The translations under genes and the position numbers were made by a program. A stretch of 53,712 nt of DNA, taken from Acidobacteriota bacterium. GTDB taxonomy: Bacteria; Acidobacteriota; Vicinamibacteria; Vicinamibacterales; UBA2999. The stretch lies in the NCBI GenBank assembly GCA_016213695.1, contig JACQZV010000123.1, positions 1 through 53,712 of the forward strand, given 5' to 3'. Of the stretch, positions 10,262-19,532 are shown piece by piece. Position 1 is the first letter of the stretch, and each line of letters opens with the position of its first letter. The notes below the pieces were generated by a model. It did no database searches. It saw nothing but the letters and a program-made list of their open reading frames with translations, and was not told the DNA's origin.

Positions 10262-11535
10262 CCACCGCGCATCATCGCGGTCTCGCGCCCGTCCGGGCCG
10301 TGCTCGACAACGGCGCGGTCGTCATCGCACAGCAGTCGCCGACCACTCCCGCCGTCACGATCAACGCGACCGTCGCGGCCGGCACGGTGTGCGATCCGCC
10401 CGCGCAGGCCGGGCTGGCGCACTTCGTCTCACGGACGATCGATCGTGGGACGCACGCGCGCCGCGGTGAGGACATCGCGGAGGCGCTCGATCGCCGCGGC
10501 GTCTCGTTGTCGACATCGGTGAATCGCCACGTCCTGTCGCTGGTGTGCACCTGCTTGATCGACGATCTCGACGCCATTCTCGATCTGCTGGCCGACATCG
10601 TCCGGCATCCGGCGTTTCCCGAGGACACGGTCCGCACGCGGCGGAGCGAGATCGTGACGCTGATCCGCCAGGACGAGGACAGTCCGGCGACGGTCGCGAC
10701 CGAAGGCCTGCTGGCCGACCTTTACGGCCCCGCGCATGGGTACGGCCGCCGCCCGCGGGGTTCGGTCGAGAGCGTGGAGGGGATCGACCGCGCCGCGCTC
10801 GAGCGGTTTCACGCGGCGCGGTTCGGTCCGGGCTCGCTGTCGCTCGTGCTGGTCGGGGATCTCGAGCCGGCGCGCGCCGTCGACGCGGCCCGCTTGGCGT
10901 TTGGCGCCTGGCAGGCTCCGCCGGCGCCCGCCGTCGCGCTCGAGGCGCCGCCGCCAGCGGGGGTCCGGCGCGTCCGGGTTGTCCCGATGATGAACAAGGC
11001 GCAGGCCGACATCGCCTACGGCTTCACCGGTATCCGCCGGTCGGATCCGGCCTTCAACGCCTACTGGCTGATGAACAACATTCTCGGCCAGTATTCGCTC
11101 GGCGGCCGGCTCGGCGACAGCATCCGCGAGCGGCAGGGGATGGCGTACTACGTGTTCAGCTCGCTCGACGCGAACGTGATTCCCGGGCCCTTCATCATCC
11201 GCGCCGGCGTGAGTCCCGCGAACGTCGACCGCGCGCTGGCCTCCATCGATGAGGAACTCACCAGACTGGCGGCCGACGGCCCGACCGAGCGGGAACTGAC
11301 CGAGTCGAAGCAGTACCTGATCGGGTCGATGCCGCGGACGCTCGAAACGAACGCCGGCATCGCCACGTTTCTGCAGACCGTGGAATTTTTCGGCCTGGGC
11401 CTCGACTACGATCTGCGCATTCCCGAGCGGCTGCGGGCGGTCACCCGCGACGACGTGCACGAAGCCGCGCGCCGGACGCTCGTGCCCGCGCGGGCGACGG
11501 CGGTGATTGCCGGTCCCTATGCGCCCACCGGCTAG
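10258..11535 (+). CDS. M16 family peptidase-like protein (lacks HxxEH)
   Basis: Overlaps the previous gene by 4 nt. M16 fold segments (GRLGDSIRERQGMAYYVFS), but HFVSR replaces HxxEH. Confidence 0.88.
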   Translation: MTTAHHRGLAPVRAVLDNGAVVIAQQSPTTPAVTINATVAAGTVCDPPAQAGLAHFVSRTIDRGTHARRGEDIAEALDRRGVSLSTSVNRHVLSLVCTCLIDDLDAILDLLADIVRHPAFPEDTVRTRRSEIVTLIRQDEDSPATVATEGLLADLYGPAHGYGRRPRGSVESVEGIDRAALERFHAARFGPGSLSLVLVGDLEPARAVDAARLAFGAWQAPPAPAVALEAPPPAGVRRVRVVPMMNKAQADIAYGFTGIRRSDPAFNAYWLMNNILGQYSLGGRLGDSIRERQGMAYYVFSSLDANVIPGPFIIRAGVSPANVDRALASIDEELTRLAADGPTERELTESKQYLIGSMPRTLETNAGIATFLQTVEFFGLGLDYDLRIPERLRAVTRDDVHEAARRTLVPARATAVIAGPYAPTG

Positions 11536-12211
11536 AGCGGTTTTCTTCGACGTCGATTTCACGCTGATCTATCCGGGCCCGACCTTTCAGGGCGAGGGAT
11601 ACGCGGCGTTCTGCCGGCGCCACGGCATCGACGTGGATCCCGCTCGGTTTGGCAGTGCGGTCGCGGCGGCCTCGTCCATCCTGGAAGACGAGCGCGATCA
11701 CATCTACGACGCGCGCATCTTCGTCCGCTACACGCGGCGGATCATCGAGGAAATGGGCGGAACAGGCGATCGGCTCGACGCGTGCGCGGAGGAAATCTAT
11801 GCCGAGTGGGCCGCCTGCCAGCACTTCGTTCTCTACGACGATGTGGCGCCGGCGCTGCGCGCGCTGTCAGCGCGCGGCCTGAAAGTCGGTCTGATCTCGA
11901 ATTCGCATCGCAGCCTCGCGTCGTTCCAGCAGCATTTCGAGCTGGAGGGGCTCATCGCCGCGACGGTCTCCTCGTCCGAGCACGGCTACCTGAAGCCGCA
12001 CCCGAGCATCTTCGAATCGGCGCTGCTGCTGGCTGGCGTGTCGGCGGGCGAGTCGGTGATGGTCGGCGACAGCCTGCCGCACGACATCGACGGAGCCCTG
12101 CGCGTCGGCATGCGCGCGGTTCTGCTGCAGCGCTCGCCCCGCGCGACCTCGCCCGTGCCGCCGGACGTGCCCGTCATCCGCGATCTGTCAGAGCTGCCGC
12201 CGCTGCTCTGA
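11519..12211 (+). CDS. HAD-superfamily hydrolase
   Basis: FFDVDFTL motif I, LISNS motif II, KPHPSIFE and MVGDSLPHDIDGA motifs III/IV. ATG at 11519 overlaps the M16 3' end. Confidence 0.88.
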   Translation: MRPPARAVFFDVDFTLIYPGPTFQGEGYAAFCRRHGIDVDPARFGSAVAAASSILEDERDHIYDARIFVRYTRRIIEEMGGTGDRLDACAEEIYAEWAACQHFVLYDDVAPALRALSARGLKVGLISNSHRSLASFQQHFELEGLIAATVSSSEHGYLKPHPSIFESALLLAGVSAGESVMVGDSLPHDIDGALRVGMRAVLLQRSPRATSPVPPDVPVIRDLSELPPLL

Positions 12212-12307
12212 CCGTGACCACGCGCCGCAGGCCGCGGACGACTTGATGTATAACTACTCGCCGCAAGATACCGGGGTGCTGCCCTGTGGTGCGTCAACGG
12301 AGGATCT

Positions 12308-12844
12308 ATGTTCAGGTCATTGATCGTCGTGGCGGTGTGTGCCGTCTGTGCGGGGACGTCGGTCGCCTCGGCGCAGGGACGCGGTCGAGGCGGGGCGCCC
12401 GCACCGGCCCCGCCGCAGCTGAGCGCGGGAGACACCTATCTCTGGCACGGCGAGTTCGTCTCCCTCGATCCTGCCAGCCGCACGCTGACAGTGAAGGCAC
12501 GGCTGCTGCGCCAGGCCGCCCCTGACGTGGAGCGGCTGAATCCCGGCGATCGCGTTCTGCTGACGTGGTCGGGACAGGACATTCACGCAGGCGCCGTGCG
12601 CCGCGTCACCAGGTACGATCCGGGCCAGCAGATCGTCGAGTTCTTCGCGCTGCCGGCGGAACTGGGCTCGCGTGACGTGAGCGGCGACCTGATCACGGTG
12701 AAGGTGCGGGTGCCCGAGGCCTCGGTCGGCGCCGTCAAGGGGACCAAACCCACCGAATGGGTGTCGCTCATGGCGCGCCAGCGGCCGAAATCGGACGCCG
12801 ACGCGATTGCGACGGTCAGCGCATACGCGAAGCCGGAGAAGTAG
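12308..12844 (+). CDS. Hypothetical secreted protein
   Basis: Signal peptide MFRSLIVVAVCAVCAGTSVASAQ; GGAGG RBS upstream; no recognised family. Confidence 0.7.
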   Translation: MFRSLIVVAVCAVCAGTSVASAQGRGRGGAPAPAPPQLSAGDTYLWHGEFVSLDPASRTLTVKARLLRQAAPDVERLNPGDRVLLTWSGQDIHAGAVRRVTRYDPGQQIVEFFALPAELGSRDVSGDLITVKVRVPEASVGAVKGTKPTEWVSLMARQRPKSDADAIATVSAYAKPEK

Positions 12845-12869
12845 CGCGCGGGCGCGAGCCTGAGACGAC

Positions 12870-13214
12870 CTAGCCGGGCGGCCACGCCAGGCTGCGCCCC
12901 GCGAGCAGGTGCAGGTGGATGTGAAAGACCGTCTGGCCGGCCTCGCGGTTCGTGTTGAACACCGTCCGATAACCGCGCTCCTCGTACCCGTGCGCCCTGG
13001 CCAGCGCTGCCGCTCGCCGCATCAGCACGCCGATGAGCGCGTCATCCTCCGGTGAGAGGTCGTTGAGGGACGCGATGTGCTTCCGAGGCACGATCAGCAG
13101 GTGCAGCGGTGCCTGCGGGTTGATGTCCCTGAACGCCACGAGCGTGTCGTCCTGGTGGACCATCGCGGCGGGAATCCGGCCCTCGATGATCTGGCAGAAG
13201 AGGCAGTCGCTCAT
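12870..13214 (-). CDS. HIT family protein
   Basis: MSDCLFCQIIEGRIPA...; histidine triad HIHLHLLAGR. ATG overlaps the prmC stop (ATGA). Confidence 0.93.
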   Translation of the reverse strand: MSDCLFCQIIEGRIPAAMVHQDDTLVAFRDINPQAPLHLLIVPRKHIASLNDLSPEDDALIGVLMRRAAALARAHGYEERGYRTVFNTNREAGQTVFHIHLHLLAGRSLAWPPG

Positions 13215-14005
13215 TCGCGGTGAATGATAGCCGTTCGCGGAATCCCCTGCAGATCGTCGCGCACGCGCACCAGCCGGAGCTCCCGGTGCCGCGCGACCAG
13301 CGCTGCGACATCGTCTTCCTGGTCGTAGCCGAATTCCATGAACAGCCAGCCGCCGGGCCCGAGCTTCGCCGCGGCGGCATCGAGCACGCCGCCGATGTCG
13401 CGCAGCCCTCCGGCGCCGCCGAACAAGGCGACCTCCGGCTCGTGCCGTACGGCGAGTGCGAGCGCCGGCTTGTCGCCGTCCTTGACGTAGGGCGGATTGG
13501 CCGTGATCACGTCGAACGGCCCGTCCACGCGGTCGAGGTAGGACGTATGGACGAACGTCACCCGGTCGGCCACGGCATGCCGGATCGCATTGGCGCGCGC
13601 GACCTCGAGCGCTTCCGCCGACACGTCGGAGGCGACGACCCGGCACCCGCCGCAGTCGTGGGCGAGCGCCACGGCCACGCAGCCGCTGCCGGTGCCGATG
13701 TCGGCAATCCGCTCCTGCCCCCGCACCACGCGCAGCGCTTCCTCGACGATGAATTCCGTCTCGGGGCGCGGGATGAGGACCGAGGGCGTGACGGTGAAGT
13801 CGAGTCCCCAGAATTCGCGGACACCGACGATATAGGCGCTCGGCTCGCGACGTTCGCGCCGCGCGACCCACGCCGAGAACTGCGGCTCGAGGCCGGCGGG
13901 CGCGGCGTGGTGCTGTTCGGCCGCCAGACGCGCGCGGTCCCACCCGAGGATCGTGCGCGCGTAGAGGGCAGCGTCGATAGCCGCTTCCGTCTCGGCGATG
14001 CCCAC
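13211..14005 (-). CDS. prmC: Release factor glutamine methyltransferase
   Basis: VLIPRPETE, DIGTGSG and NPPYV motifs; directly downstream of prfA. Start GTG 14005, possibly further upstream. Confidence 0.92.
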   Translation of the reverse strand: MGIAETEAAIDAALYARTILGWDRARLAAEQHHAAPAGLEPQFSAWVARRERREPSAYIVGVREFWGLDFTVTPSVLIPRPETEFIVEEALRVVRGQERIADIGTGSGCVAVALAHDCGGCRVVASDVSAEALEVARANAIRHAVADRVTFVHTSYLDRVDGPFDVITANPPYVKDGDKPALALAVRHEPEVALFGGAGGLRDIGGVLDAAAAKLGPGGWLFMEFGYDQEDDVAALVARHRELRLVRVRDDLQGIPRTAIIHRE

Positions 14006-14058
14006 GGCGACCAGCCGCGCCCGCGCCCAGGCGAGCGCCTGAAACAGGGTTCGTGTCG

Positions 14059-15129
14059 TCAGACCGTCGTCGCTTCCTTGAGCTTCTCGGCGTTGTAGAA
14101 GGCGATCACCTGGTCGAGCATCTCGGCCGGATCGCCCTCGAGCACGTCGTGCAGCCGGTGGGTGGTGTAGTTGATGCGGTGGTCGGTGATGCGGCTCTGC
14201 GGGAAGTTGTACGTCCGGATCTTCTCCGAGCGCTCGCCGGTCCCGACCTGCCCGCGGCGCTCCCTGGCGATCGCGTCGTGCTGCTTCTGCATCTCCATTT
14301 CGTAGAGGCGCGCGCGCAGCACCTTCATGGCTTTCGCGCGGTTCTTGATCTGCGACTTCTCATCCTGCTGCGAGACGACCATGCCGGTCGGGATGTGTGT
14401 GATGCGGACCGCCGAGTACGTGGTGTTGACGCTCTGCCCGCCGGGACCGCTGGAACAGAAGGTGTCCACCCGCAGATCCTTGTCGTTGATCTGGATGTCG
14501 ACTTCCTGTGCCTCCGGCAGCACGGCGACCGTCGCCGTCGACGTGTGGATACGGCCGCTCGCCTCGGTAGCCGGCACGCGCTGGACGCGGTGCACGCCGC
14601 TTTCGTACTTCAACCGGCTGTAGACGCCGCGGCCCTCGATCGACGCCACAATCTCCTTGGCCCCGCCGGTGGCGCTCTCACTCGTCGACATCACGTCCAT
14701 CTTCCAGCCCTGGCGCTCGGCAAAGCGGCTGTACATCCGGAACAGTTCGGCGGCGAACAGCGCCGCTTCTTCACCGCCGGTGCCCGCGCGGATTTCGAGA
14801 ATGATGTTCTTCTCGTCGTTCGGGTCCTTCGGCACGAGGAGGATGCGCAGTTCGGCGAGCAACGCGTCGCGCCGGGCCTCGAGGGACTTCAGCTCCTCCT
14901 GCGCGAGCTCGCGCATTTCCGGGTCGCTGCCGGCGACGAGCTCCTGCGCACCCTCGATGTCCTTCCGGACCGCCTTGTACTCGCGGTACTTCTGGACGAG
15001 GGGCTCGAGCTCCGACAGCTTCTTCGCCGACTTCCGGTATTCAGCCGGGTCGGCCTGAAGGTCGGCCGTGCCGAGGCGGGCGGCCAGCTCCTCGTACTGC
15101 GACTCAAAAGTGCTGAGTTTGTCGAACAT
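14059..15129 (-). CDS. prfA: Peptide chain release factor 1
   Basis: [20 protein letters not shown] (GGQ motif), [11 protein letters not shown]. Confidence 0.97.
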   Translation of the reverse strand: MFDKLSTFESQYEELAARLGTADLQADPAEYRKSAKKLSELEPLVQKYREYKAVRKDIEGAQELVAGSDPEMRELAQEELKSLEARRDALLAELRILLVPKDPNDEKNIILEIRAGTGGEEAALFAAELFRMYSRFAERQGWKMDVMSTSESATGGAKEIVASIEGRGVYSRLKYESGVHRVQRVPATEASGRIHTSTATVAVLPEAQEVDIQINDKDLRVDTFCSSGPGGQSVNTTYSAVRITHIPTGMVVSQQDEKSQIKNRAKAMKVLRARLYEMEMQKQHDAIARERRGQVGTGERSEKIRTYNFPQSRITDHRINYTTHRLHDVLEGDPAEMLDQVIAFYNAEKLKEATTV

Positions 15130-15135
15130 ACGTCG

Positions 15136-15381
15136 TCATCCGCCTGAGACCGGCGGCAGGAAGGCGACTTCGTCGCCGTCGTGCACCGACGCGGTCATCC
15201 GCGCGTATTCGGCGTTCACTGCCACCGACATCGTGCTCTCGTACGCCGCAAGCGCCGGCATCTCCACGGTCAATGATCGCCAGACAGTGCCCACCGTGGC
15301 GGCGTCGGGGACGTCGCGAAGCAGCTCCCCGGCGCCGGCCAGGTCGCGCAGCCGCGCGAAGAGGCGTACGGTCACGCGCAT
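15136..15381 (-). CDS. moaD: MoaD/ThiS-like molybdopterin synthase small subunit
   Basis: MRVTVRLFARLRDLAG... ending VAFLPPVSGG (C-terminal GG). Overlaps moaE. Confidence 0.92.
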   Translation of the reverse strand: MRVTVRLFARLRDLAGAGELLRDVPDAATVGTVWRSLTVEMPALAAYESTMSVAVNAEYARMTASVHDGDEVAFLPPVSGG

Positions 15382-15848
15382 GCGATTCTGTATGCCTCCT
15401 GCTTCGCCTGTTCGTCGTCGGGATCGGCGGTGGCGCCCTCGAGCCACGTGTCGCCGCCCTCGAAATATTCGCGCTTCCAGATCGGCACCATCTGCTTCAC
15501 GCGCTCGATCGCGTAGCGGCACGCGGCGAACGCGTGGCTGCGATGCGGCGACGCGGCGGCGATGATGACGCTGGCCTCGCCGATCTCGAGCCGCCCGATC
15601 CGGTGGTGCAGGCCGACCCGCACGTCGGGCCAGGCCGCCCGCACCTCGTCGACAATTCTCGCCAGCGCCCGAACGGCCAGCGGCTCGTACGCTTCGTACT
15701 CCAGAAAGCGCACCCGTCGGCCCTGATTGTGGTCGCGGACCAGGCCGGCGAACGTGACGACGGCGCCGTCGCCGGCGCCGGGTCCGGCCACGTCACGTGT
15801 CAGTGCCTGCAGATCGAGCGGCGCCGATGTGACCGCCACCTGGGGCAT
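15372..15848 (-). CDS. moaE: Molybdopterin synthase catalytic subunit
   Basis: FAGLVRDHNQGRRVRFLEYEAYEPLA, HRIGRLEIGEASVIIAAASPHR, VPIWKREYFEGGDTWLEG. Confidence 0.95.
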   Translation of the reverse strand: MPQVAVTSAPLDLQALTRDVAGPGAGDGAVVTFAGLVRDHNQGRRVRFLEYEAYEPLAVRALARIVDEVRAAWPDVRVGLHHRIGRLEIGEASVIIAAASPHRSHAFAACRYAIERVKQMVPIWKREYFEGGDTWLEGATADPDDEQAKQEAYRIACA

Positions 15849-15854
15849 ACCGTC

Positions 15855-15860
15855 AGTATA
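15855..15860 (-). promoter_or_regulatory. -10-like TATACT, 6 nt before the moaE ATG
   Basis: Minus strand TATACT-GACGGT-ATG(15848). Confidence 0.55.
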
Positions 15861-15862
15861 AC

Positions 15863-15964
15863 GGACCGTTCGGGACGTTCGGATCGTTCGGGATGTTCGC
15901 GTGGCGTTCTGAACGGCCCGAACGTTACGAACGTCCCGAACGGTCCGAACGATCCGAACGATTC
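15863..15964. repeat. Degenerate 9-mer array arranged as a long inverted repeat
   Basis: Left units 15868-15903: GTTCGGGAC GTTCGGATC GTTCGGGAT GTTCGCGTG. Right units 15911-15964: GAACGGCCC GAACGTTAC GAACGTCCC GAACGGTCC GAACGATCC GAACGATTC. Arms 15863-15898 and 15911-15946 match at 32/36. Confidence 0.9.
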
Positions 15965-16737
15965 CAGAAGTGGTCCATCGGTCCGTGCCCCCGACCCAAT
16001 CCGGGCGCGTGGCGGATCGCGCCCGCGACGTACTGCTGGGCTCGCGGCACCGCGTCCGCGAGCGAGCGGCCGCAGGCCAGCATCGCTGCGATCGCGGCGG
16101 CGAAGGTGCACCCCGTGCCGTGCGTGTTCCGGCCGGCCACGCGTTCGCCGCGAAAATCGGCAAACGTATGGCCGTCGTACAGCAGGTCCACGATGTCGTG
16201 CGATGGCAGGTGACCGCCCGTGATCACGACGGCTCCCGCGCCCAGTCGGTGGATTCGCCGCGCCGCCTCGCGTCGATCGTTCTCGGTTCGGATCGTCGTC
16301 CCCGAGAGCGCTTCCGCCTCCGGGATGTTCGGCGTCACGACGAACGCCCGCCGCAGGAGCTCGGTCCTCATCGCCGCAACCGCTTCGTCGTCCATCAATG
16401 CGGTGCCGCTCTTGGCGATCATGACCGGGTCGACGACGAGCAGCGGACTCTCGAGAGCGGCCACCGCGGCGGCGACGGATTCGACGATGGCGGCGGTCGG
16501 CAGCAACCCCGTCTTGGCTGCCTCCGGCCGGATGTCGGATACGACGGCTTCGATCTGCGCGGTCACGAGATCCGACGACATGGCGTCCACGGCGGTCACG
16601 CCGAGCGTATTCTGCGCGGTTATTGCGGTCACGACGCTCAGGCCGTAGACGCCATGTGCGGCAAACGTCTTGAGGTCGGCTTGAATGCCCGCGCCGCCGC
16701 TCGGGTCGCTGCCGGCGATCGTTAACGCGGTGTGCAC
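15925..16737 (-). CDS. thiD: Hydroxymethylpyrimidine/phosphomethylpyrimidine kinase
   Basis: ALTIAGSDPSGGAGIQADLKTF...GTGCTFAAAIAA. GTG start at 16737. The last codons (NRSDRSDRSGRS) lie in the 9-mer repeat. Confidence 0.93.
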   Translation of the reverse strand: MHTALTIAGSDPSGGAGIQADLKTFAAHGVYGLSVVTAITAQNTLGVTAVDAMSSDLVTAQIEAVVSDIRPEAAKTGLLPTAAIVESVAAAVAALESPLLVVDPVMIAKSGTALMDDEAVAAMRTELLRRAFVVTPNIPEAEALSGTTIRTENDRREAARRIHRLGAGAVVITGGHLPSHDIVDLLYDGHTFADFRGERVAGRNTHGTGCTFAAAIAAMLACGRSLADAVPRAQQYVAGAIRHAPGLGRGHGPMDHFWNRSDRSDRSGRS

Positions 16738-17360
16738 ATGCGGCCGAAGAGCGTCCACAGGCCCGGGACGATGCCGGCGGCCGCGAGCAGTTTCAGCGCG
16801 TCCGCGACGACAAACGGATAGACGCCCGACGCGAGTGCGGCCTGCAGTCCGACAGCCCCGGTCTGGACCACGCTTCTGGCGAAAAACGCCAGCCACACGG
16901 CGCCGCCGGCGTAGATCACGGCGAGTCCAACGGCCATGGCCAGTACCGACGGGAGGTACCGCCGGTCGAATCCGCGCTCTGCCAGACGACCGACGCACCA
17001 GGCGGCCAGCGGGTAGGCCATCAGGTAGCCGCCGGTAGGCCCGAGCAGCCGCAGCGCCCCTGGTGGAAGCGCGCCGGAGGGCGCGAACACCGGGAGCCCC
17101 GCGATGCCGGCGAGCAGGTACAGCAGCTGGCTGCCGAGCGCGAGGCGGGACCCGAGCGCCAGACCGGCGAGCAGCACGACCATCGGCTGGAGCGTGAAGG
17201 GAACTTCGGTGAACGGCAGCGGCGCGCTCAGCTGCGCGGCGGCGGCCGTCAACGCCGTGAGGAACAGCGTGGCGCCGACCCGAAGCGCGCGGGCATGTAC
17301 GTCGCTTCGCATGGACAGCGCGCCGACAAACGTCGTGAAGGAGCCAGATGAACGCATCAC
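16722..17360 (-). CDS. bioY: BioY family biotin-type ECF transporter S component
   Basis: FTEVPFTLQPMVVLLAGLALGSRLAL...GPTGGYLMAYPLAA; multi-TM. GTG start 17360 lies 6 nt after TACAAT. Confidence 0.85.
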   Translation of the reverse strand: MMRSSGSFTTFVGALSMRSDVHARALRVGATLFLTALTAAAAQLSAPLPFTEVPFTLQPMVVLLAGLALGSRLALGSQLLYLLAGIAGLPVFAPSGALPPGALRLLGPTGGYLMAYPLAAWCVGRLAERGFDRRYLPSVLAMAVGLAVIYAGGAVWLAFFARSVVQTGAVGLQAALASGVYPFVVADALKLLAAAGIVPGLWTLFGRMCTPR

Positions 17361-17398
17361 CGCAGAATTGTACTGCAGGGGTCGATCCGGGTGACCGC

Positions 17399-18097
17399 TC
17401 AGCGTCCCAGGACGAGCAAGTATTGGTACGGCAGTGTCTGGCGGGCGGCCACGCGCAGGCCCGCCGCCTGGGCATCGCGTTCGACGGCCGCGCTGTCCAC
17501 GCGCACGCCTTCGACGGGCGCCGGCCCCGGACCGCCGTCGCCCGGCTTGTAGTTCACGATTCCGATGCGCCCATTCTGCTTGAGCGCGGCGGCGAGGTTG
17601 CGAAGGAACGCCACGCGGTTTTCAACTTCGGGATAGACGTCGACGACGAGCACCGCGTCGAGCGACCGTAGCGGCAGGTTCGGCGTGCTGTCGGACCCGA
17701 GCCGCGTCTGGACGTTTCGCAGCCCCTCGCGCGCGACCCGGCGCCGGATGGCCTCGAGCATCTGGCGCTGGACGTCCTGCGCGATCACGACGCCGTTCGG
17801 CCCGACACGGCGGGCGAGCCGGATGGTGAACCAGCCCGCGCCGGCGCCGATGTCGGCCACCGACGCGCCGTCGGCAATGCCGAGCGCGTCCATGATGTCG
17901 TCGGGCTTCTGCCACGTGGCACGGTCGGGTCCTTCGAGCAGGCCGAGGTCCTGCGGGGGAAACAGCCGGCCGTGCCGTTCGCCTGCGGGTACCTGTGCCG
18001 GCAGGCCGGCTACAACGCCGGCCGGGACGACGGCCAGTACAACGATCGCGGCACACGCGGAGAGGCAGGCTTTCCCACCGGCGTGACGGCCGATCAT
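17399..18097 (-). CDS. Class I SAM-dependent methyltransferase-like protein with signal-peptide-like N-terminus
   Basis: VADIGAGAGWFTIRLARRVG SAM motif after hydrophobic CLSACAAIVVLAVVPAGVVAG. ATG overlaps the upstream stop (ATGA). Confidence 0.8.
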   Translation of the reverse strand: MIGRHAGGKACLSACAAIVVLAVVPAGVVAGLPAQVPAGERHGRLFPPQDLGLLEGPDRATWQKPDDIMDALGIADGASVADIGAGAGWFTIRLARRVGPNGVVIAQDVQRQMLEAIRRRVAREGLRNVQTRLGSDSTPNLPLRSLDAVLVVDVYPEVENRVAFLRNLAAALKQNGRIGIVNYKPGDGGPGPAPVEGVRVDSAAVERDAQAAGLRVAARQTLPYQYLLVLGR

Positions 18098-19500
18098 CGT
18101 TTCACCTCACCGACGACGCCCGGCCGCGTCATGTTCTCCACCGACAGGACGCGGGCGAGCTGCGCAGCGTCCATCAGGCCGCGTGCGAGGACGATCTCAC
18201 GGATCGATTGTCCGGTGCTGATCGACTCCTTCGCAATCTCCGCGGTGGTGGCGTACCCGAGATGCGGGCTCAAGGCGGTGGCCGTGGCGGTGCTGCGGTC
18301 GAGCAGCTCGCGGCACCGCGCGGCATCCGCCTCGATGCCGTCAACGCATCGGAGCCGCAGCGCGGTCATCGCCTCGCGCAGGATGGTCGACGCGTGGAGC
18401 GCGTTCCAGGCGATGACCGGCATCATCACGTTGAGCTCGAGCTGGCCCGCTTCCGCCGCCACCGCGATGGTGACGTCGCACCCCATCACCTGGTAGCACA
18501 CCTGGTTGACCATCTCCGGGATCGACGGGTTCACCTTGCCCGGCATGATGGACGATCCGGGCTGCACCGCGGGCAGCGTCACCTCGCCGATGCCCGCGCG
18601 CGGGCCCATACTCAGCAGCCGCAGGTCGCTGGCGATCTTGCCCAGCTCGACCGAGAGTCTCCGCATGGCGCCCGAGTACGCAACGACGTCGCCCATGCTC
18701 TGCGTCACACGGAAGCGGTTGGCCGCAGGCGTGAGCGGCAGGCCCGTGGAGCGGCTCAAGTGGTCAACGGCGAGCGACGCGTAATCCTCCCCTGCGTTGA
18801 GGCCGGTGCCGACGGCGGTCGCGCCCAGATTGAGCTCGTGGAGTCCCTTCGCCGCATGGTCCACGTCGTCGGCGGCGTGCGAGAGACAGCCCGCATACCC
18901 GGCGAATTCCTGTCCGAGGGTCATCGGCACGGCGTCCTGCAGGTGCGTCCGGCCCACTTTCAGCACCGCGTCGAACTGCCGCGCCTTGGCGGCGCACGAG
19001 GCCGACAACGCGCGGGCCGACGCGACGAGCGGGCCATGGGCCATCAGCAGCGCGAGCCGCGTGGCGGTGGGGAACACGTCGTTGGTCGACTGTCCCATGT
19101 TGACGTGGTCGTTGGGATGCACGAGGCGGTACTCGCCGCGCGCGCCGCCGAGCAGCTCCGCCGCCCGGTTGGCGAGCACTTCGTTTGTGTTCATGTTGTG
19201 CGACGTACCGGCTCCCGCCTGGTAGACGTCGACAACGAAGTGGTCGCGGAGCGCGCCGCCGAGGACCTCGTCGGCGGCGCGGACGACGGCCTCGCCGACG
19301 GTCTGGTCCAGTCGATTGAGCGACAGGTTCGCCTGCGCGGCGGCCTTCTTGATGAGCACCGTGGCCGTCACGAGTGCGGCCGGCGCGCGCAGCCCGCTGA
19401 TCGGGAAATTGGCCGCGGCCCGGGCGGTCTGAATGCCGTAGTAGGCGTCAGCGGGGACGGCGAACTCGCCGAGAGGATCGCGCTCCGTTCTGAATTGCAT
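18094..19500 (-). CDS. aspA: Aspartate ammonia-lyase (class II fumarase/aspartase superfamily)
   Basis: EFAVPADAYYGIQTARAAANFPISG and GAGTSHNMNTNEVLANRA resemble aspartase more than FumC; GSSIMPGKVNPSIPEMVNQVCYQVMG signature. Confidence 0.8.
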   Translation of the reverse strand: MQFRTERDPLGEFAVPADAYYGIQTARAAANFPISGLRAPAALVTATVLIKKAAAQANLSLNRLDQTVGEAVVRAADEVLGGALRDHFVVDVYQAGAGTSHNMNTNEVLANRAAELLGGARGEYRLVHPNDHVNMGQSTNDVFPTATRLALLMAHGPLVASARALSASCAAKARQFDAVLKVGRTHLQDAVPMTLGQEFAGYAGCLSHAADDVDHAAKGLHELNLGATAVGTGLNAGEDYASLAVDHLSRSTGLPLTPAANRFRVTQSMGDVVAYSGAMRRLSVELGKIASDLRLLSMGPRAGIGEVTLPAVQPGSSIMPGKVNPSIPEMVNQVCYQVMGCDVTIAVAAEAGQLELNVMMPVIAWNALHASTILREAMTALRLRCVDGIEADAARCRELLDRSTATATALSPHLGYATTAEIAKESISTGQSIREIVLARGLMDAAQLARVLSVENMTRPGVVGEVKR

Positions 19501-19518
19501 TGGAGGCGTACCCCGTAA

Positions 19519-19526
19519 ATTATACT
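19519..19526. promoter_or_regulatory. Overlapping divergent -10 elements (aspA / fumarase)
   Basis: ATTATACT: TATACT on + (6 nt before ATG 19533) and TATAAT on - toward aspA. Confidence 0.55.
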
Positions 19527-19532
19527 GCTCGG

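Noticed and set aside
15863-15964. Reading the 9-mer array as coding (NVPNGPNDPNDS-type peptide in ORF 15273..16223)
   Set aside because: That ORF is antisense to moaE/thiD, and the peptide repeat follows from the 9-nt period.
18094-19500. Annotating this gene as FumC
   Set aside because: VPADAYYGIQT...NFPISG and GTSHNMNTNEVLAN are closer to aspartase; FumC remains a lower-probability alternative.
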